A DNA stretch of 64,000 nt from Protopterus annectens. Its lineage: Eukaryota; Chordata; Ceratodontiformes; Protopteridae. Positions 9,745 through 20,725 of the stretch are shown piece by piece. The DNA lies in assembly GCF_019279795.1 (NCBI RefSeq), contig NC_056738.1, positions 403,848,745 to 403,912,744 on the forward strand, written 5' to 3'. Positions within the stretch are counted from its first letter, which is position 1, and each line of letters starts with the position of its first letter. The position numbers and the translations under genes are program-made. Under the pieces are notes generated by a model. The model made no database searches and had not been told where the DNA came from. It saw only the letters and a program-made list of their open reading frames with translations.

Positions 9745-11031
9745 CTAGGTGGAACTAGGAGCCAGAATGCCCTGCAAGACAGCAGTGGCAAAGCCCGCTC
9801 TAGATTTGGAGTATAATGGAAGGTGGTAGTGCTTGAAGAAGGTATGCACAGAACTCCAAGTGGCTGCTTCCAAAATATCTTTGGTAGGAACTCCTCTGAG
9901 AAAAGCTGCAGAGGTAGCCGTGGCCCTTGTGGAGTGAGATCTGATGCCTGTAGGTACAGTATTGCCATGAAAAGAATAGCAAAAGCGTATGCAGTGGGCT
10001 ATCCATTTTGAGATAGTCTGTTTGGAAATTGGCTTTCCTTGAGCTCCTATAGCATAGGACACAAAGAGCTGATCTGATTTCCTGAAAGGCTTTGTTCTGT
10101 CCAAATAATAACGCAGTTGTCTGTGGATGTCCAAGGAATGTAGTAATCTCTCCCCTTTGTTTTGAGGATTAGGATAAAAGGTAGGTAAGTGTATAGCCTG
10201 ATTCAAAGCTACCCTGGATACCACTTTTGGCATAAAGGACGGGTTGGTTCGTAAGGAAACTCTGTCCTTATGGAAGATGATGAAAGTCTGCACAGCCATG
10301 AGAGCTTGTAGTTCCGATACCCTATGAGCCGAGGTAATAGCCAGAAGGAAAGCTGTTTTCCAGGACAAATATTGCAAATCTGATGAGGCAGCTGGCTCAA
10401 AAGAAGGCAAGGTCAGCTTTTCTATAATGAAATTGAGATCCCAAGCAGGTATTGGTTGTTTCCTTGGGGGTTTTAGATTCTTAGCCCCTCTGAGGAACTG
10501 TCTTAAGAGGGGGTGAGAGAATAAGGGTGGCTCAGTGTTGTATTCTGCAAAAATGGCTGAGGCATGGATTTTGATGGAGGAGAAAGAAAGTCCACTGCTT
10601 AGCAGCTCAGCTAGATACTGTAATATTAGAGTTAAATTCAGTTTTCCAGGATCCTGGCCCTTTTTCTCATTCCAGACACAAAACCGTTTACATTTTGTGG
10701 AGTAAGCTTTTCTGGTAGACGGCCTTCTGGCCTCCAAAATGACATCCTGCACCTCCTTGGAGAGTAGGGCCTGTTGTGATGCTAAGGAATCTCCCATGCG
10801 GCTAGATTGAGTGTTTTTAGCTGACTGAAGAGTTTTGAAGCTGTGCTGAGTCAGAAGAAGAGGCATTAGAGGCAGGGTCCATGGTGGGGAATGCGTCAGG
10901 CTCCTCAGGAGTGGGTACCAGTGTTGTCTTGGCCAGACTGGAGCAATGAGGATCATCTTTGGTCTGTCTGCTCTGGTTTTTAATACAACTTTGGGCAGCA
11001 GAGGAAGAGGTGGGAAGGCATAAACTGTCAT
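9745..11031 (-). CDS. DIRS tyrosine recombinase (with end of methylase-like domain)
   Basis: A 428-residue open frame. Residues 4-60 (YAFPPLPLLPKVV, MILIAPVWPRQHWYPLL) are the end of the DIRS methylase-like domain. From about residue 85 a tyrosine recombinase follows: SAM-like core-binding domain (RRPSTRKAYSTKCKRFCVW, then SSIKIHASAIFAEY), then the catalytic domain. R237 sits in AHRVSEL, H366-x-x-R369 in SHSTRA, W392 in ATWSS and nucleophile Y402 in KHYHL, so the full set is present. The enzyme would integrate the circular cDNA without target duplication, consistent with the exact PLE break seen. The natural start is uncertain because DIRS ORFs overlap. ATG 11031 is simply the first in this frame. 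This is the best preserved gene of the element. Confidence 0.9.
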   Translation of the reverse strand: MTVYAFPPLPLLPKVVLKTRADRPKMILIAPVWPRQHWYPLLRSLTHSPPWTLPLMPLLLTQHSFKTLQSAKNTQSSRMGDSLASQQALLSKEVQDVILEARRPSTRKAYSTKCKRFCVWNEKKGQDPGKLNLTLILQYLAELLSSGLSFSSIKIHASAIFAEYNTEPPLFSHPLLRQFLRGAKNLKPPRKQPIPAWDLNFIIEKLTLPSFEPAASSDLQYLSWKTAFLLAITSAHRVSELQALMAVQTFIIFHKDRVSLRTNPSFMPKVVSRVALNQAIHLPTFYPNPQNKGERLLHSLDIHRQLRYYLDRTKPFRKSDQLFVSYAIGAQGKPISKQTISKWIAHCIRFCYSFHGNTVPTGIRSHSTRATATSAAFLRGVPTKDILEAATWSSVHTFFKHYHLPLYSKSRAGFATAVLQGILAPSST

Positions 11032-12681
11032 TGATGTCCAACTGAAAGAGAGCGTCCACTCTCCAGGCCTTTGGATGAAAAATCCTTGAGCAGAATTTCG
11101 TCAATTGGTGATTTTCATGGGAGGCAAAGAGATCTATGTCTGGCCTTCCCCATGCTTGAATTATCTCTGTAAAAACTTGAGGATGCAATTTCCATTCGTG
11201 TGGATCTGTCACATTTCTGCTTAGGTTGTTTGCCAGCATGTTTTCCTTGCCTGGCAAGTACTGTGCTTGTAGTTCGATTTGTAAGTCCAGGACCATGTTC
11301 CAAAGTGACATGGCCAGTCTGCATAGGGGGCATGAATGGGTTCCTCCCTGTTTAAGTACCACATTACTGTGGTGTTGTCAGTCCTTATCAATAGTTGACC
11401 TGGTTGCAGGAGGTCTTTGAAAGCTATAATAGCATTTATTACTGCTAGCATTTCCTTTTGATTGATGTGTAGGTGCTTTTCTTTTTGGGACCATTTGCCC
11501 TGAATGCACCGATCTGTCATGTGCGCCCCCTAGGCGTAGTCAGAGGCGTCTGTTGTGATGACTTGATTTGCTTGAGGCTTGCTGAATGGGAGACCTGTGT
11601 TTGCTTGGCATGCTTGAGCCCACCACAAAAATTCCTTTTGAATACATGGAATTAGTGGTATTATTGTTTCCAGGCTGTGGCTGTGTTGAGACCATAGGTT
11701 TTTTTTAGGTACCATTGAAGTTTCATCATATGCAGCTTTGCACATGGGATTAGTAAAATGCAAGATGTTATGAATCCCAGAGCCTGCAGGATTTTCCTTG
11801 CAGTCAGCCTGGTGCAATTTGCTAGAGTTCTGAAGTATGGAGTTAGTTGCCCCTGCTTCTCTGGCGTGAGGTAGGCCATCTGGGTGTTCGTGTCCAAGTT
11901 GGCACCCAGGAAAATTATTTTCCGAGTGGGTATTAGCCTTGGATTTCTTTTTGTTGACCGTGTATCCCAGAGATTTCAACAACATTATTACATAAGCCAG
12001 ATGTTTCAGAAGAATGTGCTTGCTGTCCACTTGGATCAGGCAGTCATCCAAATAAGGGTATATCTGTATCCCTTGAAGGATGCAGTAGGCAATTACTGAT
12101 GCCAGGCATTTCGTGAATACTCTGGGCACAGTAGATAAGCCAAAAGGCAACGCAGAGAATTGATAATGGGTTGAACCTGCAAGAAATCCGAGGTATCTTC
12201 TGCAATTTTGTCTGATTGGGACATGCAGGTATGCCTCCTTGAGGTCCAATGTTACCAGCCAAGACTCCTGGCCCAGCATGGGAAGAAGCTGCTGTAGAGT
12301 GAGCATCTTGAATTTTGGTACGAGTAGAAATGTGTTTAGGATGGATAGGTCCACAATAGGTCTCCAATCTTTTCCCTTCCTTGGTACCAGGAATAGTCTG
12401 GAATAAAAACCTTGACCTTGTTCGTGCGTAGGTACCTCTTTAATAGCTTTCATGTCTATGAGATCTGAAATTAGTCTGTGCCTCTGCCCTTTGATTGTGT
12501 GGCAGGTTTGGCATGCCTCATTTTTGGAAGGGTGTGAAAATGGAATATGTAGCCTCTGTTTATAATGTCCAGGATCCATTTGTCTTTTGTGACAATATGC
12601 CAATTTTTTGAAAATAATGCCAGTTTTGCACCTAATGGTGCTGCCATTGAGTCTTGCTTGGCATGCAAAGGGGAAAGTCAT
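10817..12681 (-). pseudogene. DIRS RT / RNase H / methylase-like polyprotein, frameshifted
   Basis: The RT is in the frame opening at 12681: SRLFLVPRKGKDWRPIVDLS, TLDLKEAYLHVPI (motif A), FSALPFGLSTVPRVF (motif B) and YPYLDDCLI (motif C intact). Frameshifts near 11895 and 11690 move the thumb region (LTPEKQGQLTPYFRTL) to another frame. TTDASDYA then begins the RNase H, where the frame ends in a stop at 11530-11532. RNase H continues as LHINQKEMLAVINAI and LLIRTDNTTVMWYLNREE (11221-11520). The DIRS linker follows: YLPGKENMLANNLSR, then WGRPDIDLFAS (10817-11362). The protein would make element cDNA and remove the RNA. It overlaps the recombinase frame. Confidence 0.88.
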
Positions 12682-14467
12682 TGGGCTTGCTTTCTGAATG
12701 GTTGCTTTCTGAATGGTTGCGAGTTATCCTCACCACCTTTGTGTAGGAGCTTGCCATTGTCTGCCTCTAAACGATCCTTGGGATTGCCCTCTGCCCCTCG
12801 GGCGCCTGTATCTACCTCTTTGGGGTCTGTCTGTGGCTGGAAAGGACCAATTTTTGGAAGGCCAATTTCTACTGAAACGTGGGGGTTGTACCTGTAGAAA
12901 TCTTTCACCGTTTGCATTGATTTAGCCTTTTCCTCCATTTTCCTTAATACCTTCTCAGCATTAGCACCAAATAATACATCCTTTTGTGGAGGGGCATCTA
13001 GTAATTTAGCTTTGACATGATCTGGTAAGGTTTGTTCCTTGAGCCAGGCATGCCTATGTTTGACCAATCCTGTAACAGCAGCTCTACATGAGGCCTCTAG
13101 AGCATCAAAACCACATTGTAAGGTATGTTTACCCATTTGCTCTGCACTATGCATTAAATCCTGCAACTCCTTCAAGTCTGGTTGTTCAGGTTGTGACATT
13201 TTATTTCCCAATTGTGATAACAAAAACTGTTGGTACTTTAGCATATGGAACTGACAGTTTAATGCCCTCATGGTTAAGGTGGCAGAGGTATATACCTTTT
13301 TCCCCACCTTTGTAAGGATCTGGAATCTCTCTCGGAAGGTAATGGATTTTTAGCAGTGGAGGCCTTAATTCCCTTGGGGCCCTGTGAGATAGTTTCTGGG
13401 TCAGCAGCATGACTTTTGTATAGAAATTGGTGCGAGTCAGGAACCCTGTAGTACCCATCAGGCTTGACTGGAGCTGGAGGTAGAGAATCCGGGTTAAGGC
13501 AGGCCTCCAAGTACACATCTAGTATGTCCAAGACAGGAGGTATAGCTAGAGGCCTGTGCTGAGGTATCAAGAGAAATTCCCTAAGCCTTTTCTTGGAATC
13601 TGAATAATCTTGGCCTTCCCAGTGGAAGTGTTCCCTTAAGGTATGCAAAGTTTCCCCAAATGAGTAATCCTCGGGGGGGGCAGAGAGGATGGACTCCTCA
13701 GCATCAGAATCTTCAAAAGGGGTGTAAGTGTTCCTGTTCAGAGTGCTCTGAAATAATGGAGCCCTGATCAGAGGAGGGGGATTCTTCCTCCACTCTGGGC
13801 CTTTTGTCCGGGGGGGGGGGGGTTTGAGAACCCCTGATAAGAGTAATCAAATCCTCAGCCATTTTAAGCATCTGTTTTTTAGGCATGGGGCCTGGAGATG
13901 GGCCCTGTGTAGCTTGTCTTTTAGAATGCATGGCTGCTTTAGACTTAGTGTAAGCCTGGATGGAAAAAAGAAGAGGAAGGTCTGAATACACCTTGAGAGG
14001 AGGTAGACCTGTCCACATTTTGAGATTCACCGCCAAGAGTGGCTTCGGTATCTGTAGTTGGGGTGTGGGCAGAGGAGCCTGCGACCTCGGGCACAGGAGA
14101 CACTGCCAATGTAGTGTCGTCAGTAGTCAGGGGCTGCGTAGGCGCCTCGCTGAGAACTGGACCACGTGTAGTCGGCTTTGGCGTGGTGTCAATAAAGGCC
14201 ACGGACCTCGTGAGTCGGTCCTTGTCTTTGCGTTTTTTAGACAAAACTGGAGTCTGAGTATCCGACGACATAATAGTTAAATTTTTTGCCAAAATAATGC
14301 TGGGCGAACTCCGCCCGACGCTTAATGGTGCGTTTGTTGAATGTAGCACAAAAGCGACAGACCGAGACGTCGTGGTCTGGGCCTAAACAAGGAATACAGA
14401 GGGAATGGAAATCCTTATGCAGTATTTGCTTCCCACATGAAATACAATTATTAACTTTGTCTGACAT
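12678..14467 (-). pseudogene. DIRS gag-like protein, frameshifted
   Basis: It starts at ATG 14467 with MSDKVNNCISCGKQ and a Cys/His array, C-x2-C, then CLGPDH, then C-x2-C, shared with the gag of the DIRS at 60.5 kb. Later segments fall in different frames: TPVLSKKRKDKDRL (about 14250), PMPKKQMLKMAEDLITLI (about 13880), PLAIPPVLDILDVYLEACLN (about 13540), and a 209-residue C-terminal frame (12678-13307) with SAEQMGKHTLQCGFDALEAS and HAWLKEQTL. A G12 run near 13809-13820 marks one frame change. It is the presumed nucleocapsid protein, and its length is about that of DIRS gag. Confidence 0.8.
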
Positions 14468-14600
14468 CTGTCAGAGGCAAGAAAAGTTTCCCCAATGGGG
14501 TACTTAGCTTTCAAGAAGACTTCGGTTGCAAAATTTTCGTAATTTCAGGAGCTGGCCGACCGGCACTTGCGAACTGCTTCTGCTTCGGGCACCGCGCGGC

Positions 14601-14763
14601 AAAAAAGACTGAAGAAAATGGCGTCGGACAGTTATTTTATACCCCTGGCACACTGACGCCAGGGAAGAAGTGACGACAACCGACGCCGGACCTAGACTTT
14701 GGAATTCGGCCGACCGAGGACCCGTCTGACTGCAGGAGAACCCATCTGTTCTGACTGCAGCTG
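14601..14763 (-). repeat. DIRS inverted terminal repeat, right (5' end)
   Basis: This repeat lies upstream of gag in the sense orientation. The minus strand carries TATAAAATA (14641-14633) about 165 bases before the gag start at 14467, so this copy is the likely sense promoter. Differences from the left copy are scattered substitutions. Confidence 0.9.
14633..14641 (-). promoter_or_regulatory. TATA box of DIRS sense promoter
   Basis: TATAAAATA on the minus strand inside the right terminal repeat, followed by the GC-rich ACTGTCCGACGCC segment. The same box is conserved in the left repeat (9393-9401). Its function is inferred from position and motif only. Confidence 0.5.
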
Positions 14764-14779
14764 TATGCACGATGAACAT

Positions 14780-15543
14780 CCTAGTAGTAGGGGAGGGGCA
14801 TGGCAACTTACTCTTGAGGATGCGGAATTGGAGTGGCAGATTTGTACTACAGCATATTTGTGCCCTGGGCTTAATGAACAAATTTCTATAAAAATGTCTT
14901 CTTAAAAAGAAAGCCCTGAATAGATGAACATTATGAAGGGATTAACACTAACGCCAACAAATAAAGGGTATAAGAGCCTTTAGCTGAATTAATAATATTT
15001 AGAGCTTTCAATACATTATGGTTTTATTTGGTCTTCTTGGAAGACACAAGGTACAATGGTGTAGTATTTTGGATGGAGCCCACATTGTTACCCTTTTTAC
15101 CTTTAAGCCTGCTTTGATTGACGTAAATGTATAGATTCAATTCAGCCTAGGTTTAGGATTTTTGAATACATATTTTTACCCCTTTTTATATTATATTTTT
15201 TACATATTTCTTTATTTTTATTTTTGGTAACATATGGTTTTGTAAGTTTTCACTTTAAATAGTTGAACGCAAAATCTTGGTTCAGCAGTAGGCTTATGTA
15301 ATTATAAGTTGATCACATGGTCATAAGCATTTAAGTAATTAACATTAAGTTTTAAACGTTTTTAAAAAGGACTGGTTGAATATTCAAACTGCGTTTCAAA
15401 TTAAACGTTGGTCTGAGGAAGCTGGCATATTTTAGCCAGTGAAAGCGCTTACCATTTCGGATTAAAGGAGTCTTGTCTGTGAAGTTCACTTGTTTGTTTG
15501 TGTTTTGGTTTACGAGTTTTCAGTTATCACTCTTTGGTGAGAA
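14780..15543 (+). repeat. PLE 3' region and right terminal repeat
   Basis: This is the continuation of the PLE after the DIRS insertion. 14780-15170 matches the inverted fragment (3660-4080), and 15190-15543 repeats the left terminal repeat. It ends at CTCTTTGGTGAG, after which AAATTACCAAAAAA resembles bases 3312-3325 at the other edge, a possible target duplication. Confidence 0.75.
15408..15453 (+). ncRNA. Hammerhead-ribozyme-like motif in PLE terminal repeat (copy 3)
   Basis: GGT (15410-15412), CTGAGGA (15413-15419), AG, CTGGC/GCCAG helix II with loop ATATTTTA, T, GAAA, AGC/GCT helix III, T, ACC (15451-15453). The core is identical to copy 2 except for single loop and linker bases. Conservation in all three repeats argues that it is a functional part of the element. 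Confidence 0.55.
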
Positions 15544-15559
15544 ATTACCAAAAAAAAAA

Positions 15560-16910
15560 TGTTTACTAGGGGCATAAAACTAAAATGCCTGTTGTACATC
15601 ACATTTCAGTCAATCGGGCAGTGTTCCCACCACAAAACTGTCTCTCTGAATGATACCGTTATTAAACGGCTGAAATTATTTGTAGTACCAGCACTGTTGC
15701 ACAACACTTGCTCAGTGGGGGGTATGGGGGTGCAGGGGGGCTTGCCCCCCTGAAAAAGGAGAAAGTAATCATTTCAAGGATGGAGTTCATTGTGTGCATG
15801 GATTCAGTGTCAATTCGTGTATTTACACAATGAAACTCTGCCCGCCGCCTTGTCAAACAGGCCACGCCTATTCCTGCACAAACTGGTGGGTTAATGCACT
15901 TCAATATTGCCCAAATCCTCTTTGTCCAAAAGTTAAGTATATAGTACATATTTTCAATAGACAACCTAAAGCAACAACAACCGAAAGTTATGTACTTGCA
16001 GGTACAAGTCTATCATTATGGCAAGTACCTTGTTGCATCTTCCTCCTGTTTCTCAGTGGTCAGGAGAGATTCCCCAGTTAAATTTTTAGGAGGTGTCAAG
16101 GAAAGATATTCCGGAAGACAGCTCTTTCTCCTGTGCAAGTTCAATTTCTAATGAGAAATGAATAAAAGACCAACTACCTGCAGCACAAATGTTCAGCAAA
16201 GCAGTAGAAATTGCCATATAACTAGCAGATTAATCCTAGACATGTTTTGGCAACATTAGTCCCTTTTCTCTGTACACATACAGAAATGCAGTCAAGTAAC
16301 CATCTAGACAGTCACTTTAGAAACTGTATCCCAGCTCGGCTGCAGAAAAGAACAGATGAATTTTAAAATAGTCTCTGTAGAGTGAAGGGAAAAGTGGAAT
16401 TAGTGAACCACATCAACAACTGCAGCATGTCCTCGCCTTTGCTGGTAAAACTTGGAAACACTGGAAGATGGATAGACTAAGAAAAGCTTCTGTAGTTACT
16501 TTTGAAATAAAAGATTTAGGTCACAAGATCACTACTGAATGAAGAGAGACACAATGAGGTTTGCAAGAAAGGGCATGGAATTCTCATACTTCAACTCTGA
16601 GTTTAACTGCCACCAGGAACAATTTTCCCAATCTCGTAATTTATGGGGAACCTTATCTGCAGTTTCAAAAAGGAGGTCTAGTCAAATGAGTTGGCAGATT
16701 TCCTGCAGACTACTCTGTCAGCAATACTGGGTAAGCAAATGAATCTAAGGAAACTATATTTTTAGCTGGAACAAAGGCTCCAAATTCCCTAGACCACAAT
16801 AAGGCTTTATGAAATTAAATTCTGGTGGCTGCCAAAAAATACTACAAAATGGAAATCAAACTACACCAACTATACTTTAAGTAGTCCACATTGTAACAGA
16901 GATAAAAGAA
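15560..16910. other. Unassigned noncoding DNA
   Basis: No gene is seen. Positions 15716-15757 are strongly G-rich (GGGGGGTATGGGGG, then GGGGGGCTTGCCCCCC) and could form a hairpin or a quadruplex. The rest is unremarkable AT-rich sequence. Confidence 0.5.
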
Positions 16911-16911
16911 C

Positions 16912-17087
16912 GGGTCGATATTATATAAGTGAATGCAATGAATTGCAAACACTACACAAAAAGTGACCCACAATCCCCGAAAACCCAAAATGTCGAACAC
17001 GATCAGCGATGGTTTTCCCGGGGGGGGGGGTCCCTGATCTGACTAAATAGCATTTGCAATTCATTGCATTCGCTAAAATAGGGACCC
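16912..17087. mobile_element. Small inverted-repeat element (MITE-like)
   Basis: A perfect 19-bp inverted repeat, GAATGCAATGAATTGCAAA at 16931-16949 and its complement at 17053-17071. Imperfect pairing continues outward to GGGTC.../...GGGACCC at the edges. The interior holds a G10 run and no coding potential. A non-autonomous DNA transposon is the likely explanation. I cannot assign a superfamily and see no clear target duplication. Confidence 0.5.
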
Positions 17088-17239
17088 CAAAACAACAAGT
17101 GGAATCTTTAGAAGAGAGTAGTTGTAAGTGACAAAAAAATATATGGAATATATGCAGAAAGAGGTTTTGGAGGAATAAAAGTTTTAAGAAGATAAGAATT
17201 GAACAATGTAATGATCTTATACAATGTGTGACTGATAAA

Positions 17240-18640
17240 TGTGAACTTGTTACTGTGGTCTGATTACTTATGTTACAAGTGGTAATTCAATAAAGGTGTT
17301 TGCTTGTAAGACGATGTCGATATTCCAAGGGGAAGTGGGGTCCCTAAGGGGAGGTCTGAGAAGGAAGGTACCCCCACCAGAAAGCCTTGGATATTTCAAG
17401 GGAGGTGACGGATTCTCTAACAAAAATTTGAAATGGCCACTAGCTCTCATTTAATATTAGAGCAGCTGGCTCCACTGCGAAAAAGTGAAGCCAGAAAAAT
17501 CAAAAAAACGTTCAAACAGGAGCCAAAAAGGGATCTAGGTTATCTATTAGAATCACAAATTGAAAAGCTGTGCCACTTGCTTCTGTAAATTTTTCTGGTA
17601 GAAAGGTTTTCCCATGTACAAGAAAGATGTGAACCACCTAGGTAGAGAGCCTGGACTAGCCAGCCACCACTGGAAGTGGAAAAAACACAGTCAACCTGAA
17701 GACTTGAATATCCAGGTAAGGCATCTGGACAAGTGGGAGAATAGCCAGGGCAGATTTATCAGATGAGGCCAGAGAAATAAAACCACACCTGTTAAAGCCA
17801 GAATGGGGCCATGAGGGTTGTGACCCTCCTCGCCAAGGCTTTCTGCAGAAACTCTGGAATAAGAGTAGGGGAATGAAAGGCATACAGGAGCCAGGGGGGG
17901 GGGGGCACCAAATGTGGGTCAGAGCATACCTCAGGTAAGCCTCCCCCCTTGGGGGTTTAGGGAAAATACCTGCTGCACTTTGTGTTGTACAGGGAGGCAA
18001 AGATCACAACAGGGTGACCCCAGTGGCACAAAAATCCATTCTACTGTCAGACTTGAGGGACTACCTGCAAAGTAGCAGGATATAACTGATTAACAGTCTG
18101 CCAAAACACAGATTTCCCCAGGATGTGGATAGTTACCAGGAGGAGGTGGGAGGGTGCCCCATGAAACTCTCAGCCTCTCAACATAACCAGTACAAAATGT
18201 GTTCCACCTTGCTTGTTGCTGTATCGAACTACTAGCACATTTGTCTCAACGGCAGTCTCTCAGGAGGGAGCCCTGAAAAGCTTACAATCCTAGGAAGACT
18301 GCCCTCACCTCCAATATGTTAATATGAAGACTGACCTTGGAAGGAGACCACGTGCAGTGGACAGCATCACATGCAGTGGCCCAGCCACCCTAATTAGGAG
18401 GCATCTGTAGTCAGAGAGACTTGGGGAGGAGATGCATCAAATGGGACAATGTTGGAAGACTTTCAGGGACTACAGTCACCATCATACATGTGCTCTGCCA
18501 ATGTTCGAGAGAAGTACTTGGAAGTTCACGGGTTGATGTCTGATAAGACCATTACACTGAAAGTGCCCACTGAAGAACTTACGAGATATCTGGTGAGAGG
18601 GATCAGTGTTACTGAAGCAGCCATAGATCCCTGGATGTGA
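17240..18640 (-). mobile_element. DIRS remnant (RNase H, methylase-like, recombinase N-terminus)
   Basis: Translated on the minus strand in mixed frames. Near 18400 SLTTDAS opens the RNase H, followed near 18330 by SLHINILEVRAVFLGL. The methylase-like block follows (YAFHSPTLIPEFLQKAL, about 17880). The recombinase N-terminal segment comes last (PTSPWNIDIVLQANTF at 17270-17330, the counterpart of PIPAWDLNFIIEKLTL in the complete copy). Stops and frameshifts are numerous. Its 17940-18015 segment resembles 31815-31895 of the third remnant, so both belong to one family. Two G or C runs lie inside (17889-17898, 17944-17949). Confidence 0.75.
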
Positions 18641-18649
18641 AACGTCAGT

Positions 18650-20480
18650 CTTTGTGTAGGATGCACAGGACTGCTCCGATTTGCATTTGTTCAATTAAAT
18701 AAAGCAGACAGCACATTTTAAATAGCTCTATATGGACAAAGTTAATCCCACTAAACAGTCACTCTTCAGCAAGATGCACACAGTTAACCATCAACCATCC
18801 TAAATCTCTATTTACTAATGTCTTGTAGTAATATCACTAAAAAGTAGGATTAGCCAACTTTGAATTAAAGGAATCTCAAAGTGCAACTTTGGGTATAATA
18901 CACAAGTACCAACAATCAACTATTATCTATTATCTACACCTGGAAATAGATACCACGAATTAAACAGGACTATATTTCAACTAAATACAACAAGGCAAAA
19001 ACCACAAGCAGGATGTGGCTGCATTAATGAAACATGATTCAACAGCTTAAAAACCTTCAAGGCAGTCAGCCTTGGTTAAATTTTCTGAATCTATGAAAAC
19101 AAAAGATTCTGTCAACTGATGCATACAACTCTCAAACTGATACAGCTTCAATGGTGTTTCTCCACTTTAAATAAAACATTCTCAACATTGGTTTGTAAGA
19201 GACTGCACCTTAAATTGCTCTAGCTCAAAGCTCCACATAACAAAAACTCAATAGGACTGATATGAAAGATTTCCTCAAGATCTTCACAAACATTAAGTTC
19301 AAGGAATATTTCACTGGCTAGGAAATAATGGAAGTTTACAACCACAAGTCTGTCCTAACTTGCATCTGGATTTTTACTTTATATTCAATTACTGTACCAG
19401 AATAAACTTATTCTGATTAAAATATCCTGAATTATTCTGTTCGGCTATTTTATTCAGTTAACCAGTTTAAGTTTTCTTGGCATGCTTTGTCTACCTGGTG
19501 GACCATTTGCTCGTTTTGTGTTTTTTGTGCGTGTCATTTGTCTAAAGAATTGCTTAGTGTTTATCAGTTTAACTCATACCCTACAAAATCCCACCCAACA
19601 AGCAACTAAATTAACACAACCTGATCGTGCCAATCGACTACATGGAAAACATCTCTGGTTTATACTCAAGCTAGTAGACTTTACACAAGACTCTAAAGCT
19701 AAACACTCCTCAGGTGGTTCCTTAACATTTCTTCACTTGATTCTTTAACACTGAATTCAGATCCTGGCACACCATACACCTACAAAAACTGGATGAAAGG
19801 AAAGATGCCCAAGCATAATAAATGTTAAACAGAAAAGGAAACCTACAAAGACATGCCCAGAGTCCTGAAAAAAACAAGATACAAGCATTTAAGAACGTTA
19901 AACCTATTGCAGCACAACAGTCTTACTTGGCATTGCACTGAAATACGATAATCACAAAGCAAAGATATGCAAACAGATTAAAAAAAATACACAAAGGCAT
20001 TACCAGATAAATACTGACAACTTAAAAATACTAATCACAGTTTACAACAGCCCTTTCTCAAACCAAATTAAAAACTCTAGCCTGATCCAGAACTGTCAGA
20101 AATTAACAGAATCTAACTAAACTGATAAGGCCAACAGGATTACATGGACTCCTAGCCAAACTCTAAGGGTTACTCACAAGATACCAAGTCCAAAATAATA
20201 AAATCAAATAGTTATTTAACAGGTCATTACAAACAAAAAAAGACAAATTATTACCAGATTTGAAGGGATATTTTAGACCTACACAGTTAAGGTTCATATA
20301 CATAACACAAGGAGAACATTACAATTCAAAGTGGAAAAGGAGGGTTAAGTGTGTGTAAGGGGAGAGGTGAAGAAATGAGAATGGGATTTTGGATGCTGAT
20401 CCTTAAAAAAGAGAAGCCCTGATGGAGATGAGACTTCCACAAGTCAAACAAGCATAAGGGTCACCCCATTTAAGGAACTA
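18650..20480. other. Unassigned AT-rich noncoding DNA
   Basis: No coding signal, terminal repeat or RNA gene is recognised. The frame at 19482-19748 has no motif and no relative in the window. Confidence 0.5.
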
Positions 20481-20489
20481 AACTTAAGT

Positions 20490-20725
20490 CAATGACAACA
20501 ACATGCGGGAGAAACAGGTGCATTTCAAAGACAGACTTCTTTGGAACAGGCTTCCTATTCACATTAAGCAGAGCCCTTCCCTGGTCCTCTTCAAACGTAA
20601 TTTGGATCAAATGGGGAATCGCAAATTCAACCCCGGGGCCGTGCCCAAGTCCCTTACAGGCTAGAGACTGCTTTCCTACCAGGGATTGCTACAGCAAAGT
20701 AGGAAAGGAGAACCCCAAGTGAAAG
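20490..20725 (+). mobile_element. CR1-like LINE, 3' coding tail
   Basis: Read in mixed frames, the plus strand gives FKDRLLWNRLPIHIKQ, then LFKRNLDQMGNRKFNPG. These match the end of the RT ORF in the CR1 copies at 29.0 kb (LTLFKSNLNEWMGNRKYTPG) and 44.9 kb. Only the last about 80 codons are present, so this is a severely 5'-truncated, diverged copy. Confidence 0.65.

Larger units (their letters stand above)
9224..14779 (-). mobile_element. DIRS-type tyrosine-recombinase retroelement, structurally complete
   Basis: 5,556 bp inserted in the PLE between GATAGAA (ends 9223) and CCTAGTA (starts 14780), with no target duplication, as expected for DIRS integration through a recombinase. It has inverted terminal repeats (9271-9430 and 14601-14763) and an internal complementary region (9621-9714) that equals the two outer ends joined. 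The minus-strand coding order is gag, RT/RNase H/methylase-like, tyrosine recombinase. The recombinase is open. Gag and RT carry frameshifts. It is probably the youngest insertion in this nest. Confidence 0.92.
4597..15543 (+). mobile_element. Penelope-like retroelement, interrupted by a LINE and a DIRS
   Basis: The element runs terminal repeat (4597-4944), polyprotein remnant (4945-7627 and 8497-9176), 3' region (to 9223, resumed at 14780) and terminal repeat (about 15170-15543). The L2-like insertion occupies 7628-8496 and the DIRS 9224-14779. The break is exact: the inverted fragment at 4050-4110 reads straight through GATAGAA/CCTAGTA, where the main copy is split by the DIRS. The coding part has an RT with Penelope motifs and a C-terminal GIY-YIG. 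Many frameshifts make it inactive. Confidence 0.85.

Noticed and set aside
12713..12925. Plus-strand frames inside the DIRS (e.g. 12565-12897, 13039-13315, 13960-14280) as antisense genes
   Set aside because: They are shadows of the minus-strand gag, with no independent motifs.
15716..15757. G-rich stretch as a telomere-like or functional quadruplex element
   Set aside because: No repeat periodicity, and GGGGGGCTTGCCCCCC folds equally well as a simple hairpin. Not enough to claim function.
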